NCBI GenBank assembly: GCA_963823515.1
Contig: CAWGMB010000005.1
Location: forward strand, 1-64,000
Length of the DNA: 64,000 nucleotides
DNA from: Miltoncostaea sp963823515
GTDB taxonomy: Bacteria > Actinomycetota > Thermoleophilia > Miltoncostaeales > Miltoncostaeaceae
Reading direction: 5' to 3'
Shown here in pieces: positions 16,065 to 23,827 of this stretch (position 1 is the stretch's first letter; every line of letters starts with the position of its first letter). The translations under genes were made by a program, and so were the position numbers. Below the pieces are notes generated by a model. The model did not search any database. It worked only from the letters and a program-made list of their open reading frames with translations, and was not told the origin of the DNA.

Positions 16065-17547
16065 ATGACCGATCTCACTTCAGTGAACGGCGCATCCTTC
16101 GACTACGACCTGATCGCGATCGGGTCCGGTCCGGGCGGCCAGAGGGCCGCGATCCAGGCCGCCAAGCTGGGCAAGCGCGTCGCGCTGATCGAGCGCAAGG
16201 TCAACATCGGCGGCGTCTGCGTGCGCACCGGCACCATCCCCTCGAAGACCCTGCGCGAGGCGACCGTCACGCTCAGCGGCTACCGCGACCGCGGCTTCCT
16301 CGGGGCGGCGTACGGCAACGGCCACAACATCGGGATGGAGGACCTCGTCCTGCGCACCGACCAGGTCGTGCGCAACGAGGTGGACGTGGTGCGCGACCAG
16401 CTCCAGCGCAACGGCGTGGACCTCTACGCCGGCACCGCCTCGTTCCTCGAGCCTCACCTCCTCGCCGTGGACGACCGCGACGGGCACCAGCGCCAGACGC
16501 TGAGCGGGCGGCACATCGTCATCGCCACCGGCACGACGGCGACGCGCGACGAGCACATCCCCTTCGATCGCAAGCGCGTCATCACGAGCGATGACGCGAT
16601 CACCATGGACCGCCTGCCGCGCGCGATGGCCGTGATCGGCGCCGGGGTGATCGGGCTGGAGTACGCGAGCATGTTCGCGGCGCTGGGCACGCGAGTGACC
16701 CTGATCGACAAGCGCCCGCGCCTGCTGCCCTTCATCGACGCGGAGATCATGGACGCCCTGGCGTTCCACATGCGCGAGCGGCGCATGACCCTCTGGCTGG
16801 GCGAGGAGGTGAGCGCCGTCGAGCTCGACGAGGGCGACGGCGGCAAGGTCCGCATCCACCTGGCCAGCGGCAAGCACATCGTGGCCGAGAAGGCGCTCTA
16901 CTCGATCGGCCGCAGCGGAGCGACCCGCCGGCTCAACCTGCCGGCCGCCGGGCTCGCCCCCGACGACCGGGGCCGCATACCCGTGGACGAGCACTACCGC
17001 ACGGTCGTCCCGCACATCTACGCGGTGGGCGACGTGATCGGCTTCCCGAGCCTCGCCTCGACCTCCCTCGAGCAGGGGCGCCTCGCAGCCTGCCACGCGT
17101 TCGGCATCGCGGCGCGCAGCGTGCCGTCGTTGGTCCCGTACGCGGTCTACACCATCCCCGAGATCTCGGCCGTCGGGCGCACCGAGGACGAGCTCACCCG
17201 CGACGGCATCCCCTACGAGGTCGGCAAGGCGCACTACCGCGAGATCGCGCGCGGCCAGATCATCGGCGACCGCACCGGCCTCCTGAAGCTGATCTTCCAC
17301 TGGGAGACCCACGCGCTGCTGGGCGTCCACATCATCGGCGAGGGTGCGAGCGAGCTGATCCACATCGGCCAGGCCGTGATGACCTTCGGCGGCACGGTCG
17401 AGCACTTCGTGGAGACCGTCTTCAACTACCCGACGCTCGCCGAGTGCTACAAGACCGCGGCGCTCGACGGCCTCAACCGTCTCGACTCGTGGCAGACGGC
17501 TGTGTCGAACGGCCGCCGCGGCCGCCGCGGCCACCGTCGCGGAGTAG
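16065..17547 (+). CDS. sthA: Soluble pyridine nucleotide transhydrogenase, stop codon out of frame
   Basis: FAD-linked transhydrogenase moving hydride between NADPH and NAD+. Residues 15-25 carry 'LIAIGSGPGG'. The active-site loop is 'GGVCVRTGTIPSKTLRE', where the second redox Cys of lipoamide dehydrogenases is Thr, as known for SthA. The NAD(P) motif is 'VIGAGVIGLEYASMF' and the dimer domain ends 'LDGLNRL'. After that point the frame has no stop and would run for about 340 further codons over the antisense of the next genes. A TAG at 17545-17547 sits one base out of frame, right after a GGCCGCCGC-type run. Confidence 0.88.
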
Positions 17548-17562
17548 CCCGTCGCCGCCGGG

Positions 17563-17757
17563 TCAGCCGGCGGCGCCCCACGCGATCACTGCGAGGCCGA
17601 TCGCGATCCCCCCGCCGCGCACCAGGAGCAGCGCCCCGCGGGCGAGCCGCCGCTCGAGGCCCGGCGCGACGGCCGCGGTGCCCCGCCAGCGCAGCGCCGG
17701 CGACGCCACCTGGTAGGCGGTCACCGCCAAGCCGGCGACGACGACCGCGGGTCTCAC
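17563..17757 (-). CDS. Small two-helix membrane protein
   Basis: 64 residues from a GTG that overlaps the stop of the MerR-type regulator (GTGA). Hydrophobic stretches at about 3-18 and 45-62, separated by a basic loop 'LRWRGTAAVAPGLERRLARG'. No known family. Being translationally coupled to a B12-dependent regulator suggests a shared response. Confidence 0.6.
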   Translation of the reverse strand: MRPAVVVAGLAVTAYQVASPALRWRGTAAVAPGLERRLARGALLLVRGGGIAIGLAVIAWGAAG

Positions 17758-18647
17758 CCCTCGTCGGCGATCCGGGCGGCCGCGGCCATGGGCGCGTCCT
17801 GGAGGAGGCCGGCCCCCGCGAGGTGGGCCAGCTCGACCGATGCACCCCGGCCCGCCAGCGAGACGCGGTGGGAGGCCGACAACTCGGCGACCTCGCGCAC
17901 CACCGCGCGCAACGGCTCCGCGCGCTCGGCGCACAGGACGACCAGATCGGGATCGAGCCGCATGGCGGTGTCGCGCAGCGTGTCGATGGGGGTGTCAGCC
18001 CCGAGGTGGGTCACGCGCCAGCCGTGCTCGCGCAACCCGATGCCGAAGCACAGCAGGCCGAGGTCGTGCTGCTCCCCGGGCGGGCAGGCGAGGAGCGCAC
18101 GGGGCCCGGAGCCCACGTCGAAGCTGCGCGCCATCTCCAGCAGGCGCCCGCGCAGCACGGTGCTCGCGAAGTGCTCCTGAGCGATGGTCAGCGTTCCGTC
18201 CTGCCAGCGGTCGCCGACGCTGCGCAGGTAGGGCAGCACGACGTCGCGCAGCACCACCTCGACGCTGAAGGTCGCCTGCAGGCGGTCGAGCACCGCCTGG
18301 GCCTCGGCGTCGCGGAAGGCCTCCAGCGCGGCGCCGAGCTCGGTGAGCGCGCTCGCGACGGCCGCCTCGCGATCGACGATCGGCGCGGGCGCGGGCGCGT
18401 CCAGCGCCATCCGCGCCGCGACGGCCGCCGAATACCCCTGCTCGAGGTTGCGCCGCATCGCACGCACCCGTGCGTCGTCATCGGCCGTGTAGAGACGGAA
18501 CCCGCCGGGGGAGCGCTCGGGCTTCAGCAGGCCGTAGCGGCGCTCCCAGACCCGTAGGAGGTCAGGGCTCACGCCGTGTCTGCGGCTGAGTTCTCCGATA
18601 CGCAGGAGGGCCGCCGGGACGGCCGGTCCGGTGGTGGATGCGGTCAT
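17754..18647 (-). CDS. MerR-type regulator with B12-binding domain (CarH/LitR-like photoreceptor)
   Basis: 297 residues. A MerR helix-turn-helix (about 15-85, 'LLRIGELSRRHGVSPDLLRVWERRYGLLKP') is followed by a four-helix B12-cap with W-x9-EH ('DRWQDGTLTIAQEHFAS') and a cobalamin Rossmann domain with 'PPGEQHDLGLLCFGIGL', supplying the His ligand. W-x9-EH is the signature of adenosylcobalamin photoreceptors CarH/LitR, which repress in the dark and release DNA in light. An operator-like repeat lies 9 bases before its start and a second before the divergent gene, fitting autoregulation. Confidence 0.85.
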   Translation of the reverse strand: MTASTTGPAVPAALLRIGELSRRHGVSPDLLRVWERRYGLLKPERSPGGFRLYTADDDARVRAMRRNLEQGYSAAVAARMALDAPAPAPIVDREAAVASALTELGAALEAFRDAEAQAVLDRLQATFSVEVVLRDVVLPYLRSVGDRWQDGTLTIAQEHFASTVLRGRLLEMARSFDVGSGPRALLACPPGEQHDLGLLCFGIGLREHGWRVTHLGADTPIDTLRDTAMRLDPDLVVLCAERAEPLRAVVREVAELSASHRVSLAGRGASVELAHLAGAGLLQDAPMAAAARIADEG

Positions 18648-18655
18648 GGGCGCCT

Positions 18656-18671
18656 GAACCTCGACAACCTG
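18656..18671 (+). promoter_or_regulatory. Operator-like repeat 1 (regulator side)
   Basis: GAACCTCGACAACCTG, almost identical to repeat 2 at 18737-18752. It lies 9 bases before the MerR-type regulator start, so binding there would block its own expression. Confidence 0.55.
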
Positions 18672-18736
18672 TCCAGGGTAACCCCTCGCCTCCTCCGGTC
18701 GGGGGGGATCGGTCGGCGCGCCGATCCATACAGACT

Positions 18737-18752
18737 AAACCTCGACAAACTC
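18737..18752 (+). promoter_or_regulatory. Operator-like repeat 2 (target side)
   Basis: AAACCTCGACAAACTC shares AACCTCGACAA and the following CT with repeat 1, 81 bp away in the same orientation. It directly abuts the TTGACA -35 box of the divergent gene, so a bound regulator would occlude RNA polymerase. Confidence 0.6.
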
Positions 18753-18781
18753 TTGACAGTACGTTCAGGCCATGGTGTAAT
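18753..18781 (+). promoter_or_regulatory. Sigma-70 promoter of the cysteine-rich gene
   Basis: A perfect -35 TTGACA (18753-18758), a 17-base spacer and a -10 TGTAAT (18776-18781). The start GTG is seven bases further on, so the mRNA is probably leaderless. It is the strongest housekeeping promoter I can see in the window. Confidence 0.75.
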
Positions 18782-18788
18782 TCTCCTC

Positions 18789-19250
18789 GTGATCGACGAG
18801 GCTCGAGTCCAGATGAACGCCGCCGCAGGCAGCAGAGCGGAGGCCATGGAGCGCTTCACGCGCGCCCTGTGGAAGGCGCTCACCCCCTCGCTGATGCCGG
18901 ACCCGCGTCGGCCCGGATGGTCCGAGGGCTACCTCTTCGAGGTGTGCCAGTCCGGCATCGCGCGCCTCGCCGCCGACCCCCGCTCACAGCCGATGGCCTC
19001 GCGCTCGCTGTTCACGGCCGCCCGCTCGCTGATGAAGGCGCAGGATCAGCTCCGGGTCTCGAAGGTCATCGACGCGCACTTCGCGCGGGCGCGTTCCTAC
19101 TTCGATTCCCAGCCCGGCAGCCAGGGCGTCGCCGGAGCGACCCCGCGCTGCGCCGCGCTCAACCGCAAGGGCAAGCCCTGCGGCCGCGAGCCGATCTGGG
19201 GCACGCCCTTCTGCGTCTCGCACACCGTGCGGCCCAAGGTCACGGCCTAG
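18789..19250 (+). CDS. Small protein with C-terminal Cys3-His zinc-ribbon-like motif
   Basis: 153 residues from a GTG. The first ~110 residues are helical ('MERFTRALWKALTPSLMPD', 'SRSLFTAARSLMKAQDQLRV') with no family I know. The end has C-x9-C-x10-C-x2-H ('PRCAALNRKGKPCG...WGTPFCVSH'), a likely zinc site also found appended to phage and plasmid proteins. Its promoter carries the operator-like repeat, so it is the likely target of the divergent B12/light regulator. Its stop codon overlaps the first bases of the hairpin element. Confidence 0.75.
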   Translation: MIDEARVQMNAAAGSRAEAMERFTRALWKALTPSLMPDPRRPGWSEGYLFEVCQSGIARLAADPRSQPMASRSLFTAARSLMKAQDQLRVSKVIDAHFARARSYFDSQPGSQGVAGATPRCAALNRKGKPCGREPIWGTPFCVSHTVRPKVTA

Positions 19251-19414
19251 TGACGTGTCGGGCGACGTCCGCCCGGTTCTGGCTCGCTGCGAACATCCGC
19301 GGATCCGGCGTCCTCGGGAACACCCATAGGCACCGCTATGGGAGCTCCTTGCGTACTCGGCCCGCGGGGTTCTCGCGGCCAGAACGCGGCCGACGTCACC
19401 CGACACGACACTAG
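19247..19414. repeat. 168-bp imperfect palindrome (MITE-like hairpin element)
   Basis: Both ends start CTAGTG-CGTGTCGGG. The outer 37 bp of each arm match in 32 positions when one is reverse-complemented, and complementarity continues inward to a tip CCCATAG-GCACCG-CTATGGG (19323-19342). The element has no open frame of its own and overlaps the stop codon of the gene on its left. It could be a non-autonomous transposon derivative with terminal inverted repeats or a large structured RNA/terminator. Confidence 0.75.
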
Positions 19415-19468
19415 CTCTCTGAGCGGGAGTCGCCCGGCTCCTTCGGCCCTCGCCGGGAGGCGGTCGTC

Positions 19469-19474
19469 TAACCT
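19469..19474 (+). promoter_or_regulatory. -10 element for leaderless nitroreductase operon
   Basis: TAACCT followed by seven bases and ATG at 19482, with no ribosome site between. The spacing places the transcription start on or next to the start codon. Confidence 0.5.
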
Positions 19475-19481
19475 GGCGGCG

Positions 19482-20009
19482 ATGGACGTGCACCTCGCCG
19501 TGACCAGCAAGCGCGATTCGCGCGCCTACTCGGGCGCGGACGTCCCCGACGACGTCGCCCGCCTCATCCTCGACGCCGGCCGGCTCGTGGGGAGCGCGCG
19601 CAACCGCCAGCCCTGCCGCTTCATCGTGGTGGAGGGCGAGGCCGTGCCGAGCGTGGCAGACACGGTCTACCTGCCGGGCAACGTGCTCGACGCCGGGCTC
19701 GTGGTCGTGTTGGTGGTGAGCCCCGGCGGCAACCTGGTCGACTTCGACGCGGGCCGGGCGGCGCAGAGCATGATGCTCGCGGGCTGGGCCGAGGGCGTCA
19801 CCTCCTGTCCCAACGGCATCGCCGACCCCGACGCCCTCGCCCGCCACCTCGGCATCGAGCCGCCCGAGCGGGCGGTGGTCGTCCTCTCCTTCGGCCCGCC
19901 CAAGAAGGCGCGCGACCCCGAGCGGCGCACCCCCGAGGAGTGGAGCGCGCGCGCCGAGCGCCAGCCGCTCGACGCTGTCGTGAGCCACGTCGGCGCGGTG
20001 CACGGGTGA
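19482..20009 (+). CDS. Nitroreductase-family protein
   Basis: 175 residues. The N-terminus 'LAVTSKRDSRAYSGADVPDDVARLILDAGRLVGSARNRQPCRF' is the FMN-binding nitroreductase pattern; 'AAQSMMLAGWAEGVTSCPNGI' and a C-terminal 'VVLSFGPPKKAR' follow. It would reduce nitro, quinone or flavin-like substrates with NAD(P)H. First of three overlapping genes (stop overlaps the next GTG). Confidence 0.8.
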   Translation: MDVHLAVTSKRDSRAYSGADVPDDVARLILDAGRLVGSARNRQPCRFIVVEGEAVPSVADTVYLPGNVLDAGLVVVLVVSPGGNLVDFDAGRAAQSMMLAGWAEGVTSCPNGIADPDALARHLGIEPPERAVVVLSFGPPKKARDPERRTPEEWSARAERQPLDAVVSHVGAVHG

Positions 20010-20734
20010 AGAAGCTCACCCGCAGCGGACGCCTCGCGACCCGCGGTCCCGCAGGGGCCGCGATCGGGCACGCCGATGCCGGCCTGCTCACGCGTCCGTC
20101 CGACCCGGAGTTCCTCCACAGCGACCCCTGGCGCGTTCTGCGGATCCTCGGCGAGTTCGTCAACGGCTTCGACGCCCTCGCGCGCGTCGGTCCGGCCGTG
20201 ACGGTGTTCGGCTCGGCGCGGGTGACGGAGGACAACCCCCACTACGCGCTGGCGAAGGAGGTGGGCGGCCTGCTGGCGGAGCGCGGCTACAGCGTGATCA
20301 CCGGCGGAGGGCCGGGGATCATGGAGGCCGCCAACCGCGGGGCCACCGAGGTGGGGGGCATGTCGATCGGCTGCACGATCGAGCTGCCCCATGAGCAGGC
20401 CGTCAACGAATTCGTCAACCTCACGATCTCGTTCCGCTACTTCTTCGTGCGCAAGACGATGTTCGTCAAGTACTCGGAGGCGTACATCTGCTTCCCGGGC
20501 GGGTTCGGCACCCTGGACGAGCTCTTCGAGTCGCTCACCCTCATCCAGACCGGCAAGGCCCTGAGCTTCCCCGTGATCCTGTGCGGCAGCTCGTACTGGG
20601 CGGGCCTGGTGCGCTGGATCCAGGCGCGCCTGCTCGAGGAGGGCTACATCGGCCGCGGCGACATGGACCTGATCCAGATCTCCGATTCGGCGCAGGAGAT
20701 CGTCGAGCTCGCGGTGGGCCCGAAGCCGGGATGA
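20006..20734 (+). CDS. LOG-family nucleotide 5'-monophosphate phosphoribohydrolase
   Basis: 242 residues. It has the LOG/lysine-decarboxylase-like signatures 'ITGGGPGIMEAANRGA' and 'PGGFGTLDELFE', which form the nucleotide site and catalytic pocket of cytokinin-activating LOG proteins and related PpnN-type enzymes. The expected reaction is release of the base from AMP-like nucleotides. The GTG start overlaps the nitroreductase stop; its stop overlaps the next ATG. Confidence 0.88.
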   Translation: MKKLTRSGRLATRGPAGAAIGHADAGLLTRPSDPEFLHSDPWRVLRILGEFVNGFDALARVGPAVTVFGSARVTEDNPHYALAKEVGGLLAERGYSVITGGGPGIMEAANRGATEVGGMSIGCTIELPHEQAVNEFVNLTISFRYFFVRKTMFVKYSEAYICFPGGFGTLDELFESLTLIQTGKALSFPVILCGSSYWAGLVRWIQARLLEEGYIGRGDMDLIQISDSAQEIVELAVGPKPG

Positions 20735-21222
20735 GTGCCGACGCAGCACCCTCGCGCGCCTGGCACGTGGGCGACTGGGGCCCCCTCGGGTGGCTCGAGA
20801 CGGCGCTCAAGGCGGGCGGCGTCGGCGTGGGCATCGCCGCCCTGATCTCGGCCACCGGCAGCTCGGCCGAGGCGCCCGGCGGGGCCCGCCTGGCCGAGGT
20901 GATCGTGCTCGGCGTCCTCTGCCTGGGGCTGCTCGCCGCGATCGCCGACCGCTACGCCGACCGCGAGACGATCGGCATGGTCTTCATCCTCGGAATGAAC
21001 GCCGGCCACATCGCGATGCTGATCGCGCTCGCGCGCGACGCCGACGTCGGCGGCCTCCTGGTCGCGTTCGCGACCCTGATGCTCGCCGGCGACCTGGTGA
21101 AGCTGGTCTTCCTCGCGACGACCGGTTTCACCGTCCGCTCTGTGCCGCGCGCCGCGGTCTACGGCCTGGTCGGTGCCTACGTCGCCGGGTACGTCGCGCT
21201 GATCCTCATCGAGCTCGCCTAG
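20731..21222 (+). CDS. Multi-helix membrane protein, unknown
   Basis: 163 residues. A polar start ending in 'WGPLGWLETALKAGGVGVG', then about five hydrophobic helices. No catalytic motif. Third gene of the nitroreductase-LOG unit by an ATGA overlap. Its 3' end overlaps the convergent MOSC gene by 17 bases. Confidence 0.7.
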   Translation: MSADAAPSRAWHVGDWGPLGWLETALKAGGVGVGIAALISATGSSAEAPGGARLAEVIVLGVLCLGLLAAIADRYADRETIGMVFILGMNAGHIAMLIALARDADVGGLLVAFATLMLAGDLVKLVFLATTGFTVRSVPRAAVYGLVGAYVAGYVALILIELA

Positions 21223-21868
21223 CCCTCTCGCGCCCCGCGATGGCCCGCCGGGCGAACGACTCCCGCCAGCCGAGGGGCAGGGAGGCGAGCGCCGCCCCCC
21301 GGTCGAGCGCCTCCGGTGAGGCGCCGTCGCCCAGGAGCGCCGCGACCTCGCGGACGCTCATCGAGTCCTGCGCTTCGTGGACGCGCGCGACCGGATCGCC
21401 GGCGCGCACCTCGCCCTCCTCGAGCACACGCATGTAAAAGCCGGTCCGTCCGCTTCGCAGGAAGGGCTTGGCGAAGGCCGGGTCGCCCATGCGGATCGCG
21501 AGCTTGAAGCAGGGGACGCGGGGCTGGCTCACCTCCAACAATGCGGTGCCCGCGCGGAGGGCGTCGCCGATGCGCGCCTCGTCCTCGAGGACCCCCTCGA
21601 GCGTGAGGTTCTCGCCGAAGCGTCCGGGCTCCAGATCACCGCGGCCGAGCTCGCGCGCCCAGGCGGCGTAGTGCTCGTGGGGATACGCGTAGACGGCCTT
21701 GTCGGGGCCGCCGTGCACGCTGAGGTCGGCTTGTCCGTCGCCCGCCAGGTTGGTGCGTCCGACGGCGACCGGGCCCTGGACCGGCTCCTTGACGATCCCG
21801 CTCTCGACGACCCCGTCCCGGTGGGGCAGGTCGCGCGGCAGGCCGACGTTGACGGAGACGATGCGCAT
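21206..21868 (-). CDS. MOSC-domain protein (YiiM-like)
   Basis: 220 residues with 'VHGGPDKAVYAYPHEHY' near 51-67, 'PGRFGENLTLEG' and the conserved Cys segment 'QPRVPCFKLAIRMGD', the MOSC core. The C-terminal helical part 'SVREVAALLGDGA' resembles the 3-alpha domain of YiiM, which reduces N-hydroxylated bases using molybdenum cofactor. This fits with the molybdate uptake genes 5 kb away. Confidence 0.88.
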   Translation of the reverse strand: MRIVSVNVGLPRDLPHRDGVVESGIVKEPVQGPVAVGRTNLAGDGQADLSVHGGPDKAVYAYPHEHYAAWARELGRGDLEPGRFGENLTLEGVLEDEARIGDALRAGTALLEVSQPRVPCFKLAIRMGDPAFAKPFLRSGRTGFYMRVLEEGEVRAGDPVARVHEAQDSMSVREVAALLGDGASPEALDRGAALASLPLGWRESFARRAIAGRERARRAR

Positions 21869-21882
21869 CCGGTGGCCGAGGC

Positions 21883-21888
21883 TACTCT
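21883..21888 (+). promoter_or_regulatory. -10 element for leaderless tadA
   Basis: TACTCT followed by six bases and GTG at 21895. No ribosome site is present in the 26-base gap to the divergent MOSC gene. Confidence 0.5.
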
Positions 21889-21894
21889 GGCGTC

Positions 21895-22356
21895 GTGACC
21901 CGCGTCTTCCCCCGCGACGAGCACTTCATGAGGATGGCCCTGCGGGAGGCGTCCGAGGCGGCGCAGCACGACGACGTGCCGGTGGGGTGCGTGGTGGTCC
22001 ACGAGGGGGAGGTCGTCGGAGCGGCCCACAACGAGCGCGAGGTGCGGGCCGACCCGACCGCCCACGCCGAGATCCTCGCCCTGCGCGCCGCCGCGATGAC
22101 CCTCGGGGGCTGGCGCCTGCTCGGCACGGTCCTCTACTGCACGCTCGAGCCGTGCCCGATGTGCGCCGGGGCGATCCAGCAGGCGCGCGTGGCGCGGGTC
22201 GTCTACGGCGCGCCCGACCATAAGGTGGGCGCGGCCGGAACCGTGATAAACCCACTCCAGAACCCCCGGCTGCTGCATCGGGTCGAGGTGCAGGGAGGCG
22301 TCCTCGCGACCGACGCCCTCATGTTGTTGCGTACGTTTTTCGATGAGAGGCGTTAG
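21895..22356 (+). CDS. tadA: tRNA-specific adenosine deaminase
   Basis: 153 residues. Zinc ligands and the proton shuttle are in place: HAE at 57-59 and PCPMC with Cys87 and Cys90. The C-terminal 'RVARVVYGAPDHKVGAAGTV' is typical of TadA. It converts A34 of tRNA-Arg(ACG) to inosine; that tRNA gene is in this window. GTG start; the gene is divergent from the MOSC gene. Confidence 0.95.
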   Translation: MTRVFPRDEHFMRMALREASEAAQHDDVPVGCVVVHEGEVVGAAHNEREVRADPTAHAEILALRAAAMTLGGWRLLGTVLYCTLEPCPMCAGAIQQARVARVVYGAPDHKVGAAGTVINPLQNPRLLHRVEVQGGVLATDALMLLRTFFDERR

Positions 22357-22434
22357 CGCCACGTAAACCCGTGGATCGGTGCCGAAGGCTGTTGGTACGC
22401 TCGCCCGGCCCGTGATCTGAACGAGGAGAAGTCT

Positions 22435-23598
22435 GTGACACCACAGGTCAAGACGCCCCGGCGAAGGCTGACCGGGATCGCGCTCGCCACGACCGCGGCA
22501 GCCGCCCTGGCCGTGCCCGCCACGGGGGTGGGGGCCGTCGCCGCCCTCCAGGACGACGTGCTCGCCACCGCGCCCCTCTCTCAGATTCCGGAGCGTCTGC
22601 AGATGGTGAAGCAGACCAAGGCCAAGGTCACCCGGGTGGACATCCTCTGGCAACTCGTGGCCCCGACGAAGCCGGTGAACCCGAGGAATCCGAACGACCC
22701 CGCCTACGACTGGAGCCGCATCGACGCGATCTTCAGCGGCCTCGCCGCCGCGAAGATCACCCCGATCGTCAGCACGTACGCCACGCCGACGTGGGCGATC
22801 GCCGGCCGCGACGCCCCGCAGACGACGCTCTACGACCCCGACGCGCCCACCCCGGCGGCGTTCGGCGCCTTCATGCGCGCGGTCGCCACGCGCTACAGCG
22901 GCAGGTTCAGGCCCGCGGGGGGCTCCGCCCGGCTCCCACGCGTGCGCCACTTCGAGATCTGGAACGAGCCCAACCTCAAGGCCTTCTTCCGGTTCAACGG
23001 CAAGAGCAACCTCGGCAGGTACAAGGGGCTCATGAAGGCCGGCTACAAGAACATCAAGGCCGCCAACAAGAAGGCCGTCGTGATCGGCGGCGTCGGCGGC
23101 CCGCGCAGCAGCACCGGCAACGGCAACATCGGGGCCAAGGCGTGGCTCAACGGCATCGTGCGGGACAAGCGGGTCAAGATGGACGCCGGCTCCCAGCACA
23201 TCTACCCCTCGCGGGGGCCGCTGTTCACGTCCAAGAGCTACCGGAAGGCCTACCCGACCTGGGCGAGCCTCGACGAGATCCTCCGGACGCTCGACCGCAA
23301 GAAGAAGGGCATGAAGCTCTACATCACCGAGGCCGGCTACACGACCGAGAGCACGCCGTTCCGCAAGGTGAAGGTCTCCCCGGCCCAGCAGGCGCGGTAC
23401 CTCAAGCAGATCTTCAACCTGAGGACGGTCAAGAGCGCCCGCGTCGCCGCGGTCGTCTGGTTCAACCTCCAGGACAACATCAACTGGCCCGGCGGCCTCA
23501 TCACCGAGGCCGGCGTCAAGCAGCCGAGCTACGCGGCCTTCCGCAGGGTGGCCCGTCGCCCGATCCCCCGAGCGCTGCGCGCCGAGCTGAGGCGCTAG
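22435..23598 (+). CDS. Secreted glycoside hydrolase, clan GH-A
   Basis: 387 residues from a GTG with GAGGAG upstream. A twin-basic N-terminal signal sequence (first ~35 residues) precedes a TIM barrel. The acid/base Glu is E178 in 'FEIWNEPN' and the nucleophile is E299 in 'YITEAGYTT', the clan GH-A arrangement closest to GH39/GH5-like enzymes. The polysaccharide substrate is unknown. A strong hairpin follows the gene. Confidence 0.85.
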   Translation: MTPQVKTPRRRLTGIALATTAAAALAVPATGVGAVAALQDDVLATAPLSQIPERLQMVKQTKAKVTRVDILWQLVAPTKPVNPRNPNDPAYDWSRIDAIFSGLAAAKITPIVSTYATPTWAIAGRDAPQTTLYDPDAPTPAAFGAFMRAVATRYSGRFRPAGGSARLPRVRHFEIWNEPNLKAFFRFNGKSNLGRYKGLMKAGYKNIKAANKKAVVIGGVGGPRSSTGNGNIGAKAWLNGIVRDKRVKMDAGSQHIYPSRGPLFTSKSYRKAYPTWASLDEILRTLDRKKKGMKLYITEAGYTTESTPFRKVKVSPAQQARYLKQIFNLRTVKSARVAAVVWFNLQDNINWPGGLITEAGVKQPSYAAFRRVARRPIPRALRAELRR

Positions 23599-23609
23599 AC
23601 GTGCCGCCC

Positions 23610-23643
23610 GCTGAGAGGCGCCCCGGCGGGGGCGCCTCTCAGC
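23610..23643 (+). terminator. Strong terminator hairpin
   Basis: A perfect 15-bp stem, GCTGAGAGGCGCCCC with GGGGCGCCTCTCAGC, around a GGCG loop, 12 bases after the glycoside hydrolase stop. Confidence 0.8.
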
Positions 23644-23827
23644 GGAGCGTTATCGACTGACGCGCGGCCGTCGGGATCCACGGCGCCTGGCCCCCGCCCT
23701 GCCCAGGCCATCCGCAGCAGGGCCCCCGCGTCAGCCCGCGTAACCCCGCCCGCGCGGGGTTGTGGGGGGTGGCCGGATGGTCGAGCATCGGCGTAGGTCA
23801 CCGGGACAATCTCGCAGGGGGATCGCC

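Noticed and set aside
15501..18557. A single ~1000-codon open frame running through the peptidase, transhydrogenase and regulator regions
   Set aside because: Only the transhydrogenase part is real. The rest is antisense or out-of-frame GC-rich sequence kept open by lack of AT-rich stop codons.
18650..18790. Cobalamin riboswitch before the B12-related regulator
   Set aside because: The divergent region is only ~140 bases and holds a protein-type operator and a leaderless promoter; no B12-box-like structure is visible.
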